From positions 37,049,784 through 37,113,783 of the forward strand of contig JAIUCV010000005.1 in assembly GCA_026724425.1 (NCBI GenBank): a stretch of 64,000 nucleotides of DNA, written 5' to 3'. Position numbers and translations under genes: made by a program. The notes beneath the pieces were generated by a model. The model worked only from the letters and a program-made list of their open reading frames with translations. It did not search any database and was not told the DNA's origin. Positions within the stretch are counted from its first letter, which is position 1. Each line of letters begins with the position of its first letter. The DNA comes from Erythrophleum ivorense (taxonomy: Eukaryota; Streptophyta; Magnoliopsida; Fabales; Fabaceae). Positions 47,007 to 60,800 of this stretch are shown here, piece after piece.

Positions 47007-48120
47007 GCTATACAAAATTAGCATCTACACTAATTAAAATGTTCAAGTGCAAATATCCCACACAAGGCCTTAGACTAGGGATGACAATCTACTTGTTTTC
47101 TCTTTTCCTTATTTGTAAAACCCTTATTTGAAATTATTAGTCCATGAATAAGGGTGAGATGTGAATCTTAGTAACCAAAAGCAATTCTATTAATATGTAC
47201 TATATAATCAACATAAATGCAATAAATATAGAGAAATACTAATAACATATCAGATAAATTAATGAATGAACAAATTTGACTACCAATGACTACTATTCCA
47301 TATTAGCAACCATATATAACATGTTAATAGTCAAAAATAAAGGGAAAAGGGTTTGATCACAGCACCAACTCCTTAATGAGCATGCTCACTGCTCAGTGCA
47401 TTCTAATGAGTACGATTACAGCTCAGTGCATGATTACAGTACAATGCATGGGTAGACGTATGATCATAGCTCCACCAAAGATACGATCACGGTCCAAAGC
47501 AATCAAGTAGCCAAACTAATCATTTATCATAAAAAATATATCATTGCTGCAAATATAAGATTAATATGAATATAAACATGGTATTAAAACCTCTGGTTAC
47601 CTTACTCAATAGCTAAATTCCTCAAAAACTCTCAACTTGTGCCAAACATTCTAAGGATCCTAAATCAACTGAAATTCAATTTTTTGGTTATAATTTGCTA
47701 CATGAATCAATGCCTATTAATTCCAATCATTAAAAACTATTTAAAGAACACTTACCAAAGCTTCTAATGAGTTCAATGTTTGGATTTAAGCCCTTCAAAC
47801 CCAGAAACTATAGTGGTTCACTCTAATTTCTTGTAAATTCACACAATGATAAAACCTAACATGAAAATCAATTATAGGGGCCAATTTCTAGCATAATAAC
47901 ATATCAAAATGGGGAAAAATACTTACCCAATAATTCTTCTAATCTCAAGTTTCAAAAATCATGCAAGAACACCAAAATACCAACTTTTCAGACTTAGGGT
48001 TCAGATAAAAATCCACTAAATAGAAAACTAATCAAACTCAAATAAAGTATTTTGAAACTTTGTACACTCCATCTTCTCTCTCTCTTGCTCTTTTTGCCCC
48101 CAGAGTTATTCAAGTGGATC
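47007..48120 (-). repeat. LTR-like non-coding block, right part
   Basis: Continues the block at 25408-27269 beyond the 19.7-kb insertion. The reverse complement of 47260-47520 matches 55960-56230: the run around 'atatggttgctaatatggaa' followed by 'tagtcaaatttg' corresponds to 'atatggttattaatatggga' followed by 'tagtcaaacttg'. The motif 'tctcaccc...tggacta' follows in both. It is non-coding; the outer end near 48120 is not defined. Confidence 0.45.
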
Positions 48121-48424
48121 TATCTTTAGCACTATCTGAAGTGATAAAAGACATTATGGATGTTTTGTGTTCCTCAACTACCATGTTCACACGTGGTTTC
48201 TAGTTGGCTATTGTGGGTTACAAATAAGTTTTTATGGGGATTTTAGAATTTATTTTATAGTTGATACATCATTTTTTGTTAATCAACTTTTTATTTTTCT
48301 ATTTGTCATGTTGTTTCTTAAGGTTGCTCTATCGTTCTTGTTCATCGTTCGAGTGCTTCTTCTTCTTTTTTTTTTTTTAACTACTTTGGCTAAATTGAGG
48401 TGTTTGTTGTAGAGTTATAAGCTA

Positions 48425-48664
48425 ATGCTATTTAGTGCTAATTTCAAGAGTAGTGTTGCAAAGTGGGATTATATTACATTTCATCAAGATTATCATATCC
48501 CTTCGAATATTATGTCCATCATCCCTTCTGATTGGCATATGATTTTTTATGTAAGTAGTAATGTGATTACTTTGGAGTTGTATAAGGATGCCCTTCGTGA
48601 CAGTGTAAGTTTTCCTTTAGACCAACAGTTCAGCGACACTGTCTTTAATAGGACTTTCTTTTAG
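48425..48664 (+). pseudogene. Possible retroelement gag/transposon-protein fragment
   Basis: A 79-residue frame reads YHIPSNIMSIIPSDWHMIFY, then VITLELYKDALRDSVSFPLD and FNRTFF. The spacing of IP, YKDALR and FPL resembles plant 'putative gypsy-type transposon' proteins (Transposase_28-like), which contain IP...P, FYEDALRAG and RFPLHPF. It stops at 48664 and no long frame follows. The match is by memory of the motif pattern and is weak. Confidence 0.3.
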
Positions 48665-51600
48665 CTAACTCATTCCTTATTCCCTCTAATGTATCTTAGG
48701 TTTTGTTACCCTTTGCCAATTTGTTGGGGTGGTGTCAATAATTTTTAACGGAGGGCAAGCTAGGTTTCACCCTTTTTAGGGATATTTCCAAAGGTATTAT
48801 GAGGTGGGCAATTTGATATTTTTATACTCAACATACAATGCCAAGTACCATGTTTCCCTTTTGTTAAAAGCATGTTTCTGAGGTTGATTATGACTTTGGA
48901 GAGTAAGAGGAAGGTAAGGCACTAAAGGGTATGTTGCACTTCTACTAAGTGTTATTAAAAAGTTTTCCATTGATATGATTCCTTTACTATTCACAACTTC
49001 AGAGATAGTGTTGATATATTTTGGCATAATATCTTGATATTCTAGGACATATCTAAGTAAGTTTTCATGGTTGAGATGTTTGCCCATGTCAATTTTAGCA
49101 TTTTATATATTTCATTGCTAGTCTTGTTGGGTTTTAGTGTGTAACTATTGCTCATGACCACAAAGAGTTGTGGAAGTTGCACATGTATGCTATGAAGGTG
49201 AATCCTGAATGCTTGCTTTTGCTTAAGGCATCTTAGAACTCACCTTTAGTTACTCCTTAACTCATGCTCCCAACTCTAAAAAGACTAAAGGCTTATAAGC
49301 ATCGCTCATCAAAAGGCAAATCTTTTAGTGCTATTCCTATAACAAAGTCATAATGATGAACTTCCTTAAGGATGTGAAAGACTTACTAAGCCCACATGAT
49401 AAGTGTAAAGCAAAAAGTAAAGGGATTGAAGGGCGAGGTCTTAAAGCTGAAGAGGGCACTTTGATGAGGAGGTAGAGACATGTCATAAGCACATTTACAG
49501 TTGAATTGTGGTTGGCCCTAAAGATGCTGATATGGCTCAAATAAAGGTTGAAGTAAAGGTTAAGGTGGAGGTTGAGTTAAGGGCATAATTTCTTGATGCT
49601 TGTGTAGCATTAGGCTTGCATAGAAATATGACAAATGTATTAGCATATGTTGTTGAATATGTAAAAAGAAAACCATTAAATAAATAAAAGCACAAGAAAT
49701 TTATCTTATTTGTGTTATGTCATCATTTGTATTTTTCTTTGTTAGCAAACTTATTTGCTTTTTGTGTCTGCGATTTAATTGATTTGTTATCCACACAATG
49801 TTATGTTCCTTTGTTAATGAGCAAGGTAGACTTGAATGGATGACTTTGAGTTATTTTGCTAAGTGATGCTATTCTTCATCATGAATTTGATAATTTCATG
49901 TCACGAATATGAGAAAAACTTGTGTGCAATACGAAAGGATGGTGTTGTTGGATGATTTATATTTGTATCGTCGAGACGATCCCTTATTTTTCTTTTTCTA
50001 AACTTTACTAGGTTATGGTGATAACCCTTTTTCCATTAAGGTAGTGGTATTAATGGTTAATAAGGCTTAATATTTATAGGCAGTGAGACCTTGAAATTCT
50101 CTTCAATGGGTCACTTATTAGGGGCATGTTTGTTTGTTTGTCATTTTGTGAGTCATCATGTTTTTTCCTTTGTACCCTTCCATGTGCATAGAGGTCCTTT
50201 CATCTTTAGGTGATTTTCCTCTTTTACCCTTCTATTTTTAATTTAAGAGGCTAAAAGTGATTGATTTCCCTTATTTAAAACTTGTACAAGAAGTTTTTTA
50301 AGGTACATTCTGCACTCTACTTACAGCTTTACTTATTTCATTGTGCTTTTTTTTTACGTTCATTCCATGAGTTGAATCATTTTTGGTAAACAACTAAAAT
50401 GGTTGAATTTTCACTATTGACTACTTTTAGAGGGTTAGACGTTGTGGTAAGGGAGACATCTAGTTGTGTGTTGAATGAATTGGTTGCGTTAGCTATGAAT
50501 GTGGTGGCAATGCCTAAAACCAATGCTTTGTCTTATCCAAGAGGAGTTCTTGAGAGTATTAGAAAGAGCAAGAGTGTGGTGTCATATGAAATCTATGGGT
50601 ATTCCCTAAAATACATTGTTGTTTTAGCTAGGGTATTGTACCTTACTTAGGGGTTTGCTCTCCTAATTTCTAAGAGGAAAGCTACAAATTTTGCTCTTCC
50701 TAATGTTCATAGTTTTTGTTTGTATACTCATCATGCCACTTTTGGCCTTTATTTTTCCATTCTAGAGTTTGTCCTTGTCATTTTTCTACACTTCCACTTT
50801 CATTCCTCCATTCTTTTTTCTTTAGCACTTTTAAAAATTTTAGGTCTTTGTTGAGCTTACAAGTTGGTTGGAGTAAACCCTTTTCCTTTACTTTTCTAAT
50901 TGAACTTCATTCCTTGTGCAATCAATGGGTAGTATTATTTTACTTCTCCAAAAGGTCATGGAGACATCATCATCATATCAATGAACAAAATCACAAAAGA
51001 TTGGAAGAATGCTTTCTTCTAAGTGGAGGATTAGTGAGTTGAGGAACAGAAGGTTGACTTTAGGCTTCTTAGAAGTTAGGATTTTATTAGAAATGAATTT
51101 ACCAAGTTGCTTAAGTTGGAGGTGGACTTTGAGATGTTGAAGGGTTTTGTAAATTGGTTGACATTATTTTGCAAGGTTGACAATATTTTTAGGATCCTCC
51201 CTAATTATGAGTTGCTAATCTATTAGAGGATAAGTTTGGTATCTACTATAAAGATTTAGAGTAATTTCTCTAAACCATTTGGTAGGGTTAACCACCCTTT
51301 TGAATGTACATGTTCATTATTTTATGTAACTTTAATAAATTCTAACTAGTTGCTATTATTTTATGTAACTTTAATAAATTCTAATTAGTTGCTAACTATG
51401 TTTGTAGATCACTTTATGCTGGACAATAATCAATTAAGGTAGCTAGTTTCGGACAAAAGCTAAGTGCAGGTCAAGAACTTCAATATACTCTTGATTTTAT
51501 GAGGTAATGACATTTAGATTATCAATATGTTGAGGGTTGATATTGGTGCTTACTAACTTCTTGTTTTCTTTTTTTGGAAGAAATTTTAAATAATTAAGGT

Positions 51601-51812
51601 ATCCAGTTTTAGAATTTAAAGCAACTTCTACCATAACCTTTAAAGAGAAAAAGATAGTCAAAGATAAAAGGCCCTATTTCTTTCGTAGTGATTTGTCTCA
51701 AAGGATCTAAAGATGCTATCAATGATCCCAAGCAACAAATGAAGCATTAAAATAATAAAGCTAGGGCTATAAATGTTTCGAAAAAGAGAAAGGCTTCTTC
51801 AACATGCAAAAG
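48665..51812. other. Decayed repeat-derived DNA, no clear gene
   Basis: Short plus-strand frames (50399-50650 and 50716-51042) have no recognised domain. They may be remnants of the same element as 48425-48664. A 39-bp tandem duplication occurs at 51316-51393 ('attattttatgtaacttta' unit). Nothing else was recognised. Confidence 0.35.
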
Positions 51813-54800
51813 TATAACAGCCCATTAATTATTTAAATTGGAATTTTAGAGAAAATGGGGGGTTTTATAGAATTATAAAGGAAATTAATTTAATTTAGAG
51901 GTTAATTAATAAATTTGGAAAAATTAGTAATTTTGCCTAAGAAAAAAAGAATATGAAATTATTTAACATAAAAGTGGAAATAAATTAAGTTAAGAATACC
52001 TTTTATAGGAGGCTTTGCATTTCCTTAGAATTTTGGATTTGAAACCTTGTACACATTGTTACAACTTACTTTATCTAATCATTTTTAGATCATTCAGTGC
52101 CACGTATAATAAAGCTTTCACGCGTCGACATTTTTAATAGCGATATTCTTGCAATTTAATATTTCCATTGGACTTTTAATGGCCAAAATTAGAAATCTTT
52201 TGCATTTTCACTCATAACTTCCATACACATATTTGTTTTGAGCCACATGACTATGATATAAGTCCCATTTACATAAAGGAACTATATAGCCCACTTTGGC
52301 CATAGTCACATAATATGGTTTTAAATTTCAAAAATTCATAATTTTGGTTATACAACTCCAAGTTATGCAAATTAGGTATCCATGGAAAGCTTATGATTTG
52401 AACTTTATGCTATAAAAATTTTAAGTTGAAATGAATCCATTTAACCCTTCAAAAGGCATGAAAACTTAGACTGCATAAGTATGAATAGTAATCACATAAG
52501 ATAGATTTTTAAGGCCAATTTTGAAAATTTACCAAATATTTTATAGAGTTAAAAAAATGAAAACTCTAATTTATTAGAAAGCTTTATAAATCCTTTAATT
52601 GCTCCATAAAATTTAGCCCCAAACTTGTGCATTTGACCTATCGAGGGTAAGATTGTATTTTATGACTTATTTAAACCAAATTTTGGTTTTAAGGTGGTCT
52701 ATTTAGACCATAATATGCAATTTCTTACCTTGAGAAAAATTCAATCCGTTCATATATTATTTCTATAGGGGTCAATATATGAAATATGTCTAGCTTTTAA
52801 AAATCCACATTTCATTTGTACTCATACATATAGAACCAATGGCATATCACAAGGCAAATCATGTTCTAAATGCACATATAAACATTAAGTTAGCATCATT
52901 CCATGGTCTTATACTTGTACATGACTTGCTATTACATTTCATCATCATACATATCATGGTTTACTATTGTTTTCAACAAAGTATACATCAAAATGCTATA
53001 TACAACATACGTACTCTAACTAAACATTCCTAAAGCTCTACATTCTTTTCTTGTTTCTTTTCCTTGCTAGCTCTACCTGGCATGGTTAGTGGGAGGTAAA
53101 AAGGGTGAGATTCTAGGGGAAATCTCAATAGCTACACTTAATCCAAACCAATATGTATAATGGTGAATTTAAAAATGAAATGCAAGCATGTGATGTCATG
53201 TGCATATAAAGCATCATAAACATGGAATTGGCACAAACTTTGATACTTATCTAGCGATGGCATGAAAACATACTAGTTAAACTCATCTCTAGTCAAGAAA
53301 AGAACTACTATGTTCAATTTGCCGCCACTTTTGCTTAGAGCCAAGCAAAACTCATATATGCATTAAACTTATGTTAAAAGCCAATTCAAACATAAACTTA
53401 GGCAATCATAAAATAACCAATACACATAATGCATCTTAACTCAAATGCAACCAAATGCATGCAAGAAAGAAAGAGTAAGTTACCTTTTAAAGCTAGAAAA
53501 TTTGACTAACTACTAACTCACTTGCTCTTTTCTTTTCCCTTGGTCCTTCTTAGGTTGGCACACAAACAAAGGTGTGATTGCACTAGTTTGGCCTAAATAC
53601 TTCAATTTAGAGACAAGACAATTAATTAGAATTTATTCTATCTCATTCCATCACTACATATGCCTATTAGAACTTAAAACATAAATTTAAGTCACTTTAG
53701 ATGCCTTAAGAGGTTACTCTTATGATTCAACTTCGAGGTCTTAAGATATTACTATGTATGAGTTATATGATTCCAATGGAACTCATTAGGGCCATCATAT
53801 GCAAAGTTAAACATGTCTAGTATCAAGGTGCTTCATTTATGCCCTTTTGAACCCTAACTTTTCACTTACAAAAATAAGATGCCTAAATTCATTCTAATGG
53901 TTCCATTAGTGTACATATCTCATATCTAGACCATTTAAAGCCTTATAATCCATGAAACAACTTCCTAGGTGCTTTATCTCTCCCTTGGTCGAGACTTACA
54001 CATCACATGCCTTCCATGGAGTTTTGTCAATTTTATATGGAATTTAAGGGATTTGGGATATTCTTAACTCATTTTTAATTTAAATATGGCCTTGGATGGT
54101 TTAAAACATCTTCCTAGGGTTTTGAAATTTCCATGATTCATTTAAAACCCCAGGTGGCCGTAACTTGATTTCTATGTCTTCTTTTATTGTTTTCTTTGCA
54201 TAATCCTACTTTCCTTCACGTAATCTTGCTTTGCTTCCTTTTAAACCATTGTTTTATCAAGTTTTCCTCAAACTAAAGTCTCCTCCTCTCTTTCTCTCTC
54301 TAGGACAAAATCATATTGTACTTAGGGTTCAAAGAATAAACATTTCTATAGCCTAATACATACCTTGTTTGAAAGCCCTTTAAATGGTGATTCTTGTGGT
54401 ATATCTAGTTTCTTCAAATCTCCTCTTTTCCTCAAGAGATTAGCCACAAAGTTCACATTTTCAAGAAACTAAAATTACAATTAAAAAGAGCATGAAAAGG
54501 GGAAGAGATTTTCTAACTAGCATATAACAAAACTTTGTATAATTCCATATCTATTTTGATTCCTTTTCCTTTCTCTCTCTTCCTCCTTTTCAAGCCATAA
54601 GAGATTTGGTTTGGAGCTTAAATGAGTTGATCAAGAGAAGAAGATGATGGTGGCATGATGATATAAGGAAGAGAAAAATATATTTATAACAATTTTAAAA
54701 ATTATCATTATGTCCCTTTTTGTAATTTCCTACATTTGAGTTCATTTTTTGTTCTTTTCGAAAATGAATTGCTCCATAGTAAATTTGAGACTCTCACTTC

Positions 54801-54835
54801 ATTAAAAATATCTTCAAAGGGTTTAGGGACTTACA
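51813..54835 (-). repeat. LTR-like non-coding block (possible solo LTR)
   Basis: On the minus strand it would begin TGTAAGTCCCTAAACCC at 54835 and end GGGCTGTTATA at 51813, LTR-like inverted tips. An interior 'atctcacccttttttacctc' followed by 'gccaggtagagctagcaagg' resembles the polyadenylation-side region of plant gypsy LTRs. It is about 3.0 kb and non-coding. No exact flanking duplication was found, so the call is tentative. Confidence 0.35.
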
Positions 54836-57800
54836 TAGTTTAGAAAAGCCCAGGCTAAAATATTGCTATCTAAAAGTCAAATTTGCACATTATCAAAGGT
54901 TTAACTAATCTGACATCATCTAATTAATCTATTAATTTATTTCATCATATTATGATAATGGATATGTTTTTCTCATATTAAATCTCATGATATTTAAATC
55001 ACTGATTTTTGTCACTTTTCTATTAGATAGGCCCATTTTCTTTTTGTTTTACGTCTTTTGCTCTTTTAGCCCTTTCCTTTCATTTTATTTGAATGTTTAG
55101 TCCCTCATTATCATATTTATTATCTTCCCTTTTAATGTCTAGAAATTTAAAAAATATTGGGTATGAACCCATGGCCTAACTTAAAAAAAACACTAAAGCC
55201 CACTGATGGTTGGGCCCAAAACATAACCTACTAATTCAAATAACACTTAGCCTTCTCATTTCTCTTTCCCAAACTTCACACACACAATCAGAGAAGAAAG
55301 AAGAAACTAAAGAGAAAGGAGCTCTATTTTCTTACATCTTTCAAGCTTTCTAGAGAAGAAAGAAGGAAGATTTGGCCTAGGTAACATTAAAGAAACTTTT
55401 TCTACTTCTCTTCCTCTTCATTTTGATTCGAATAGTTTGTGATTTAGTTGTCATTTACAAAACTGTAGGTTTGAGATTTGGAGATTTTAAGGTGTTTTTG
55501 AACAAGAAGATAATGGAAAAGTAAAACTAAGGCATGGGTATGAATTTCTCTTCATTTATGGTTCCCCCCCCCCCAAATCTCTTCTTAAAGTTGAGTTTAA
55601 TGTTTAGACTTTATGTATATGTGAAAATAAGAAGACTTATTTGGAAAGCTTGGTGTTTAATGTTAAGGGTTGAAAATTTATGGCTATAGAAGGTTTAGTA
55701 AGGTAAATTAGTTAACTTGATAGGCTTTAATCTATTAAAGATATGGATTCCTTTATACTATTTAGGTATAATTGGTTGTCAGGGGTGCAGTGGGCTTGGA
55801 TTGTTGCTTGGAGTGTGTCATTAGCTACATAAGAAGTGAAAGGCATCTTTGAGAGGTAAATGAGATTTAATTTTATTCATATTTATAGTAATATCTTATT
55901 GATTGCTTATACATATGGTTATATGATGTTAATGATGAGTTTGATTGCTTATATTTATGGGTTACTGTGGATTGTGATCGTGTCTTGGTAAATGGAGCTA
56001 TGATCATCCTCATGTTTATGCATATGTGTTGCAATCATGCTCATGCTTATGCATATGTGTCGTGATTGTGCATAGAGCTGTGATCATGCTCATTTTACAA
56101 GAGAAGTTGCAGTGACCTTACCCTTTTGAACTATTAGCCAATGATTAAGTATATGGATATATGGTTATTAATATGGGATAGTAATTATTTTGTAGTCAAA
56201 CTTGCTTATTTGAAGGTGCATGCATTACTCTTTTATGATTTTCTCATGCAAAACATCATGGTTTTTTATCTTATATTATATGATTGGAATTATATCTTGA
56301 TTATTGAGATTTTATATCTTACCCTAATTGTGGACTAACTTTTTAGGTGAAGAATCCTTTAGTGGCGGCAAGGAAAAGCCATTGGAAAGGCAACCTTAGT
56401 GCCTTAGCTTTATGTAGGTATAATATTTTGGTTTTGAGCTAAAATAGATGTAAGTGATGGACATTGTGTAAATATGATTATTTTTGTATAGCATCAAGTT
56501 GCATCATGACTTGCCAAGAGTAGGATTTCATAAGTTATGTACAAATGAGGTCAATATTCCTCTAAGGATGGATGCTCTTTTGATTATATTATATATGGTT
56601 CCTTGTTGTAGATATGGTTAATGCATGAAATGGAATGTATATGTTGTTGACTATGTGGATTTACTCCTTAAATGTTAAGCATAGTTAACATGGAGTTGTA
56701 GCTTGTGTTTATATGTGGGTATTCTTAGATGATTTAGTACTTTTTAGTTGATGATGTTGTAAGGACAAAATATAATTTGGATTGTGGATAACATTAGTAG
56801 ACTTGGGAAGTCACTAGGTTAAACTTTGATCCTTATGGTTCTAGGTCTTGACTACATTAGCTTTAGGATGCTTTAATCCCTTAAATATTGCCTCAATAGG
56901 TTTAAGTATCTTTAGTTTGGTTTAGAATGAATTGAGGAGTTCCATTTTGGCAATTGGAGCAAAATCGGTCAATTTTAGGAGTGTGCACACTTAAGAGGCT
57001 TAATGGATGAGTTTTGGAGTAAGACTTGTCATGCTTATAGATCTCATATAAATGTCTCTACATGTTAAATTTGGTGATGTTTGGAGTAAGATAGGACCTC
57101 GAATGATTAGGCAAATTTAGGAGAAGTTTTTGGAAGTAGTAGTGCTATTGCTACAACCCACATGGCCTGCCCCATGCTACTATGCATGGCCATGTGGGGT
57201 TGTCTATATGATAAAAGGTGGCTAGTAGTGCATGCAGCTTATCCATGTGCATCCACACGGCCATGTGCAGTCCTTTGTGTTGGCATGCATGTGTTTTGAA
57301 TGTCTTTTTTAGGTTTTCTCTTTCTACTCCTAAGGTTAAGATATAGTTAAGTTAAATTGGGGCTTTTAGACTTCCTTTAAGTGTCTGTGGGTAAGCTAAA
57401 GTGCTTGTGTATGAATTAAGATAAGGAATTTAGAGGTTATGAAAGGTAATTAGTTGTCTCTTAAACATATATACTTTAACAAGTCTTAATGGTTTAATCA
57501 AATTAAGATTCTTTTAGTGTCTTAATAATTGTGCTTCTGTGAAGAATTTAGTTTATTATTTTGATTAAACCTATTGAAGTTTAACTTATGTATGGTATAA
57601 GGTGTTGTAAAGAGCACTTGGGCTAAAAGGGTATAGCCCTTTAGTTTTGTGGGCTTTATCTCAAGTGACAACAATAGTTCTACCAGAAGGGTCTCTATTC
57701 CAAGGACTACTAGTGTCGCCACAATATTTGTCACCTTTAAGGCTTCCTTTAAGGTTAATTTAGAGGAGACCAAGATGCCAAAAGTTAGGGTGACCTTGCA

Positions 57801-57880
57801 TGACAATGTGTTGGTTGTCTCTAATGAAGAAGATGAAGCTGCTAAACTACGTTACTCAAAGTAACTTGTCATTGGCATAG
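54836..57880 (+). repeat. LTR-like non-coding block, plus orientation
   Basis: Part of it (55960-56510) is an inverted homologue of 47260-47520 and the adjoining insertion-site sequence. It contains a C homopolymer near 55564 and an inverted repeat at 57154-57202. The 71-residue frame at 57649-57864 is hydrophilic and unrecognised. Its ends are not defined. Confidence 0.35.
57154..57202. repeat. Hairpin-forming inverted repeat
   Basis: CAACCCACATGGCC at 57154-57167 pairs with GGCCATGTGGGGTTG at 57188-57202, with one bulged base and a loop of 20 bases. It lies in repeat-derived DNA. Confidence 0.7.
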
Positions 57881-60800
57881 TCACATTATTATAACAACTT
57901 GCCTTGACAAAGTGATGTTGTCCAAAACAATTTATTGCTTCAGTACATTATATATGGCTTAGTAGGGCTTGAAACTATGCAATCATAAGCTTTTGGGCCT
58001 TGATAATGTAGATTGAATTGTTTTAGACCCATGAAATTTTACGGCTTATAAGACACACAAAATATATTTTTTAATTCCTGTTGTATTCCCACATGTTTAT
58101 GCAATTTCAATGAAAACGGTGACAAGTAAAAAGACTATTATTACCAATAAAAATGGAAATAGTTTTGAAATCAAGGATTATTGATTTATGTGACAATTTA
58201 TATAATAATAATAATAATAATTTTATATTCAAAATCATATTTGAGAAAAGGGATAGATTGAAAGTTACTTAATTGAGTAAATCTTTTCAATTGCACAATA
58301 AATTTGTGAAATATAAATTAAAGAAAAAATGTGGCATATTAAATTATAAAAAGAAAAAGAAAAATATCAAACAATAAGAAAATTTTACTATTCTCCATTC
58401 CCCGAGGTGAAAGAAAACAAAAATTCGTGGTTTGAAAAAATAAAGGATAAAAAGAGTTACACTCAATTTCTATTCTCTTCCTTGAGTTCATTTTTTAATA
58501 TTTATGTAGTATTGAGTACTCAATATTACTATCATTTATATTTTAGCACATAATTTTTTTTGAAGGAATAATCATTTAATTTTAAATCATAATTGAGTTA
58601 GATTTTAAATTTTTAAGCAATAAATTTGTCAAAATATAAGAGACAATAGTACTAAATTTTTTAGGAATAAAATCCCACATGGTCTTTTATATACAGATAC
58701 TTTTTAATTTAATTTTTGATAAATTTTTTTCTTAATTTGGTCATTAACAGATAAAATATTTCTTAATTTGGTCTCTTATAAATAGGCATTTCTTAATTTG
58801 GTCTCCTACTAATAAAATTATTATCTATAATGCCCTTCCATCAATCTACTATAAATAAATTAACAGTAAATTAATATAAAAATATTATTGATAACTTATC
58901 AAAAAATATATTACATGTCATCACATTTATTAATTTTATTTACAATAAATTGATTGAAAAAAATCATTGATCACACTTTTATTTGTAAGGAATCAAATTA
59001 AAAAAATAATTTTACAATGGTCTAAATTGAAAAACACTCAATTTGCAAAGAACAAAAATAAAATTTTACTTACTTTTTTAGTATTACCAAAATCTAGAAA
59101 ATATTTTCTTCTTCCTTTATTTCTAAAACTTACAAAAGAGAGAAAATCATGTATATATTCTGTTTCCCTAGTTTTTCTTTTCATTTCATTATTTTTTATC
59201 CATTGAAACACATTCTTAAAGAGTTTGATTATTAATTGAGTAATCAAATAAAATCAGAAGTAAAACATATGCGAGAAAGATATAAGCAATATAATCTATG
59301 GTTTTCCTTAATACAATAGATAGTTCATCCTATATTACGTTACCACAAAATTCATACCATTTAACATTCATTCTACACCAGTAATGTGATTATAAAATAT
59401 TTTCTGTTATAAAGCAAGACAAGTTTAATTTGATTCTTAAGCCACAAGAGCAACAACGCAACCAATCTATATGTGGTAACCAATATATGATATTGGTTCT
59501 TGGAATATCAAAAGAATAAAAGTGCTTAATTATATAAACATTGTGCAACCAAAATAAATGAGTTTTATATTTCAATTGTAGAAATGTAGAGAGCCAATAC
59601 CCTAAAAACTCTTATTTTCTGCTACAGTAAAAATTATAAATGTGTGTGTGTGTGTGTTTTTTTTTTTTTACGATATGTCTTTTAATTTTTTTTAAAGCCA
59701 CAAAAAAATTTTAAAAGTATTGGCATACTTTTAAAAGCAGGGTGGCTGTTAAAAATTTAAAATGATTAGACGAACCTTTTCATTTTAGCTAAATTCTATA
59801 TATATCCTTCTTGCAAACTTATTACTATTAGCTGCCTATATATATCATTTTGTCCTTTTTAGCCTCTTTTTTGTTAACTTTTTCATTAGTTTTAACCAAA
59901 ACACAAATTGCAATTGTCTTCCACAAATATTAAATAAACAAATCTCATATATTTCTTCAATTTTTATCATAAAATCATATTCTTCCAATTTAAGTTTTGT
60001 TAATAATTTTATAGCAGCTAGGTTAACGGGTTTTTTTTAACCTTCATCTCTAAATTATTTATATATTTCAATTGATTTTCAACTGGCATATGTAATTTTA
60101 ATAGTCTGATATAAGGTTCTTTAGATTTTTTGTATTGAAAAAGAAAATTCTAACCTTATATAAAAATATTTAATTACTTGTTATAGAGGTCACTGTTATA
60201 GAGGTCACATATCTATAAGAATCCTAATCAACCTAATTCAATCCAATCTACTTCTAAGAAGTTTGGAATTTCAATAGCTATGATTCATCAGCCACATACA
60301 AATGCTTGAAAGAATAAGTTGTCTAGGTTGTTTTAAATAGAACTATTCTAATATGATAAGCCAATATATTCCTCTCCAAAGACTCTTATTCTCAAATCAT
60401 AATAAATCACCATTACTTTGATCACTTAACCCCCTTATTCTTTTTTTAAAAAATAATTTGGATCATGATCTCTCAAACCAAAACATCACTATTGTCATTT
60501 TATACAATTATAACAACTTTTAAAAATCATTACCAAATATTCTAACGATCAATTTTGCTTTTAAAAATGTCTTTTATAAAATTTTTACCAAACATTATTT
60601 TCATCCTTTTTAAATAGTACTTTTTTCATAGCACGCACGACATAATAACTTTTGAAAAGCCACAACATTTTCAAATGAACCAAACCTTAGATGTTGTATT
60701 TTAATTTAAATTCACTTTTGTAATTCACAGCAGTATAATTATCGTATTGATTTTAATTTAAAAAAGATTTAGTTTTGAAAAAAAGTAATAGCTACAAATT

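Noticed and set aside
54836..54848. AAAAG at 51808-51812 and 54844-54848 as a target duplication for the 51813-54835 block
   Set aside because: The right copy is offset by eight bases from the apparent LTR end and the motif is too common in this sequence to rely on.
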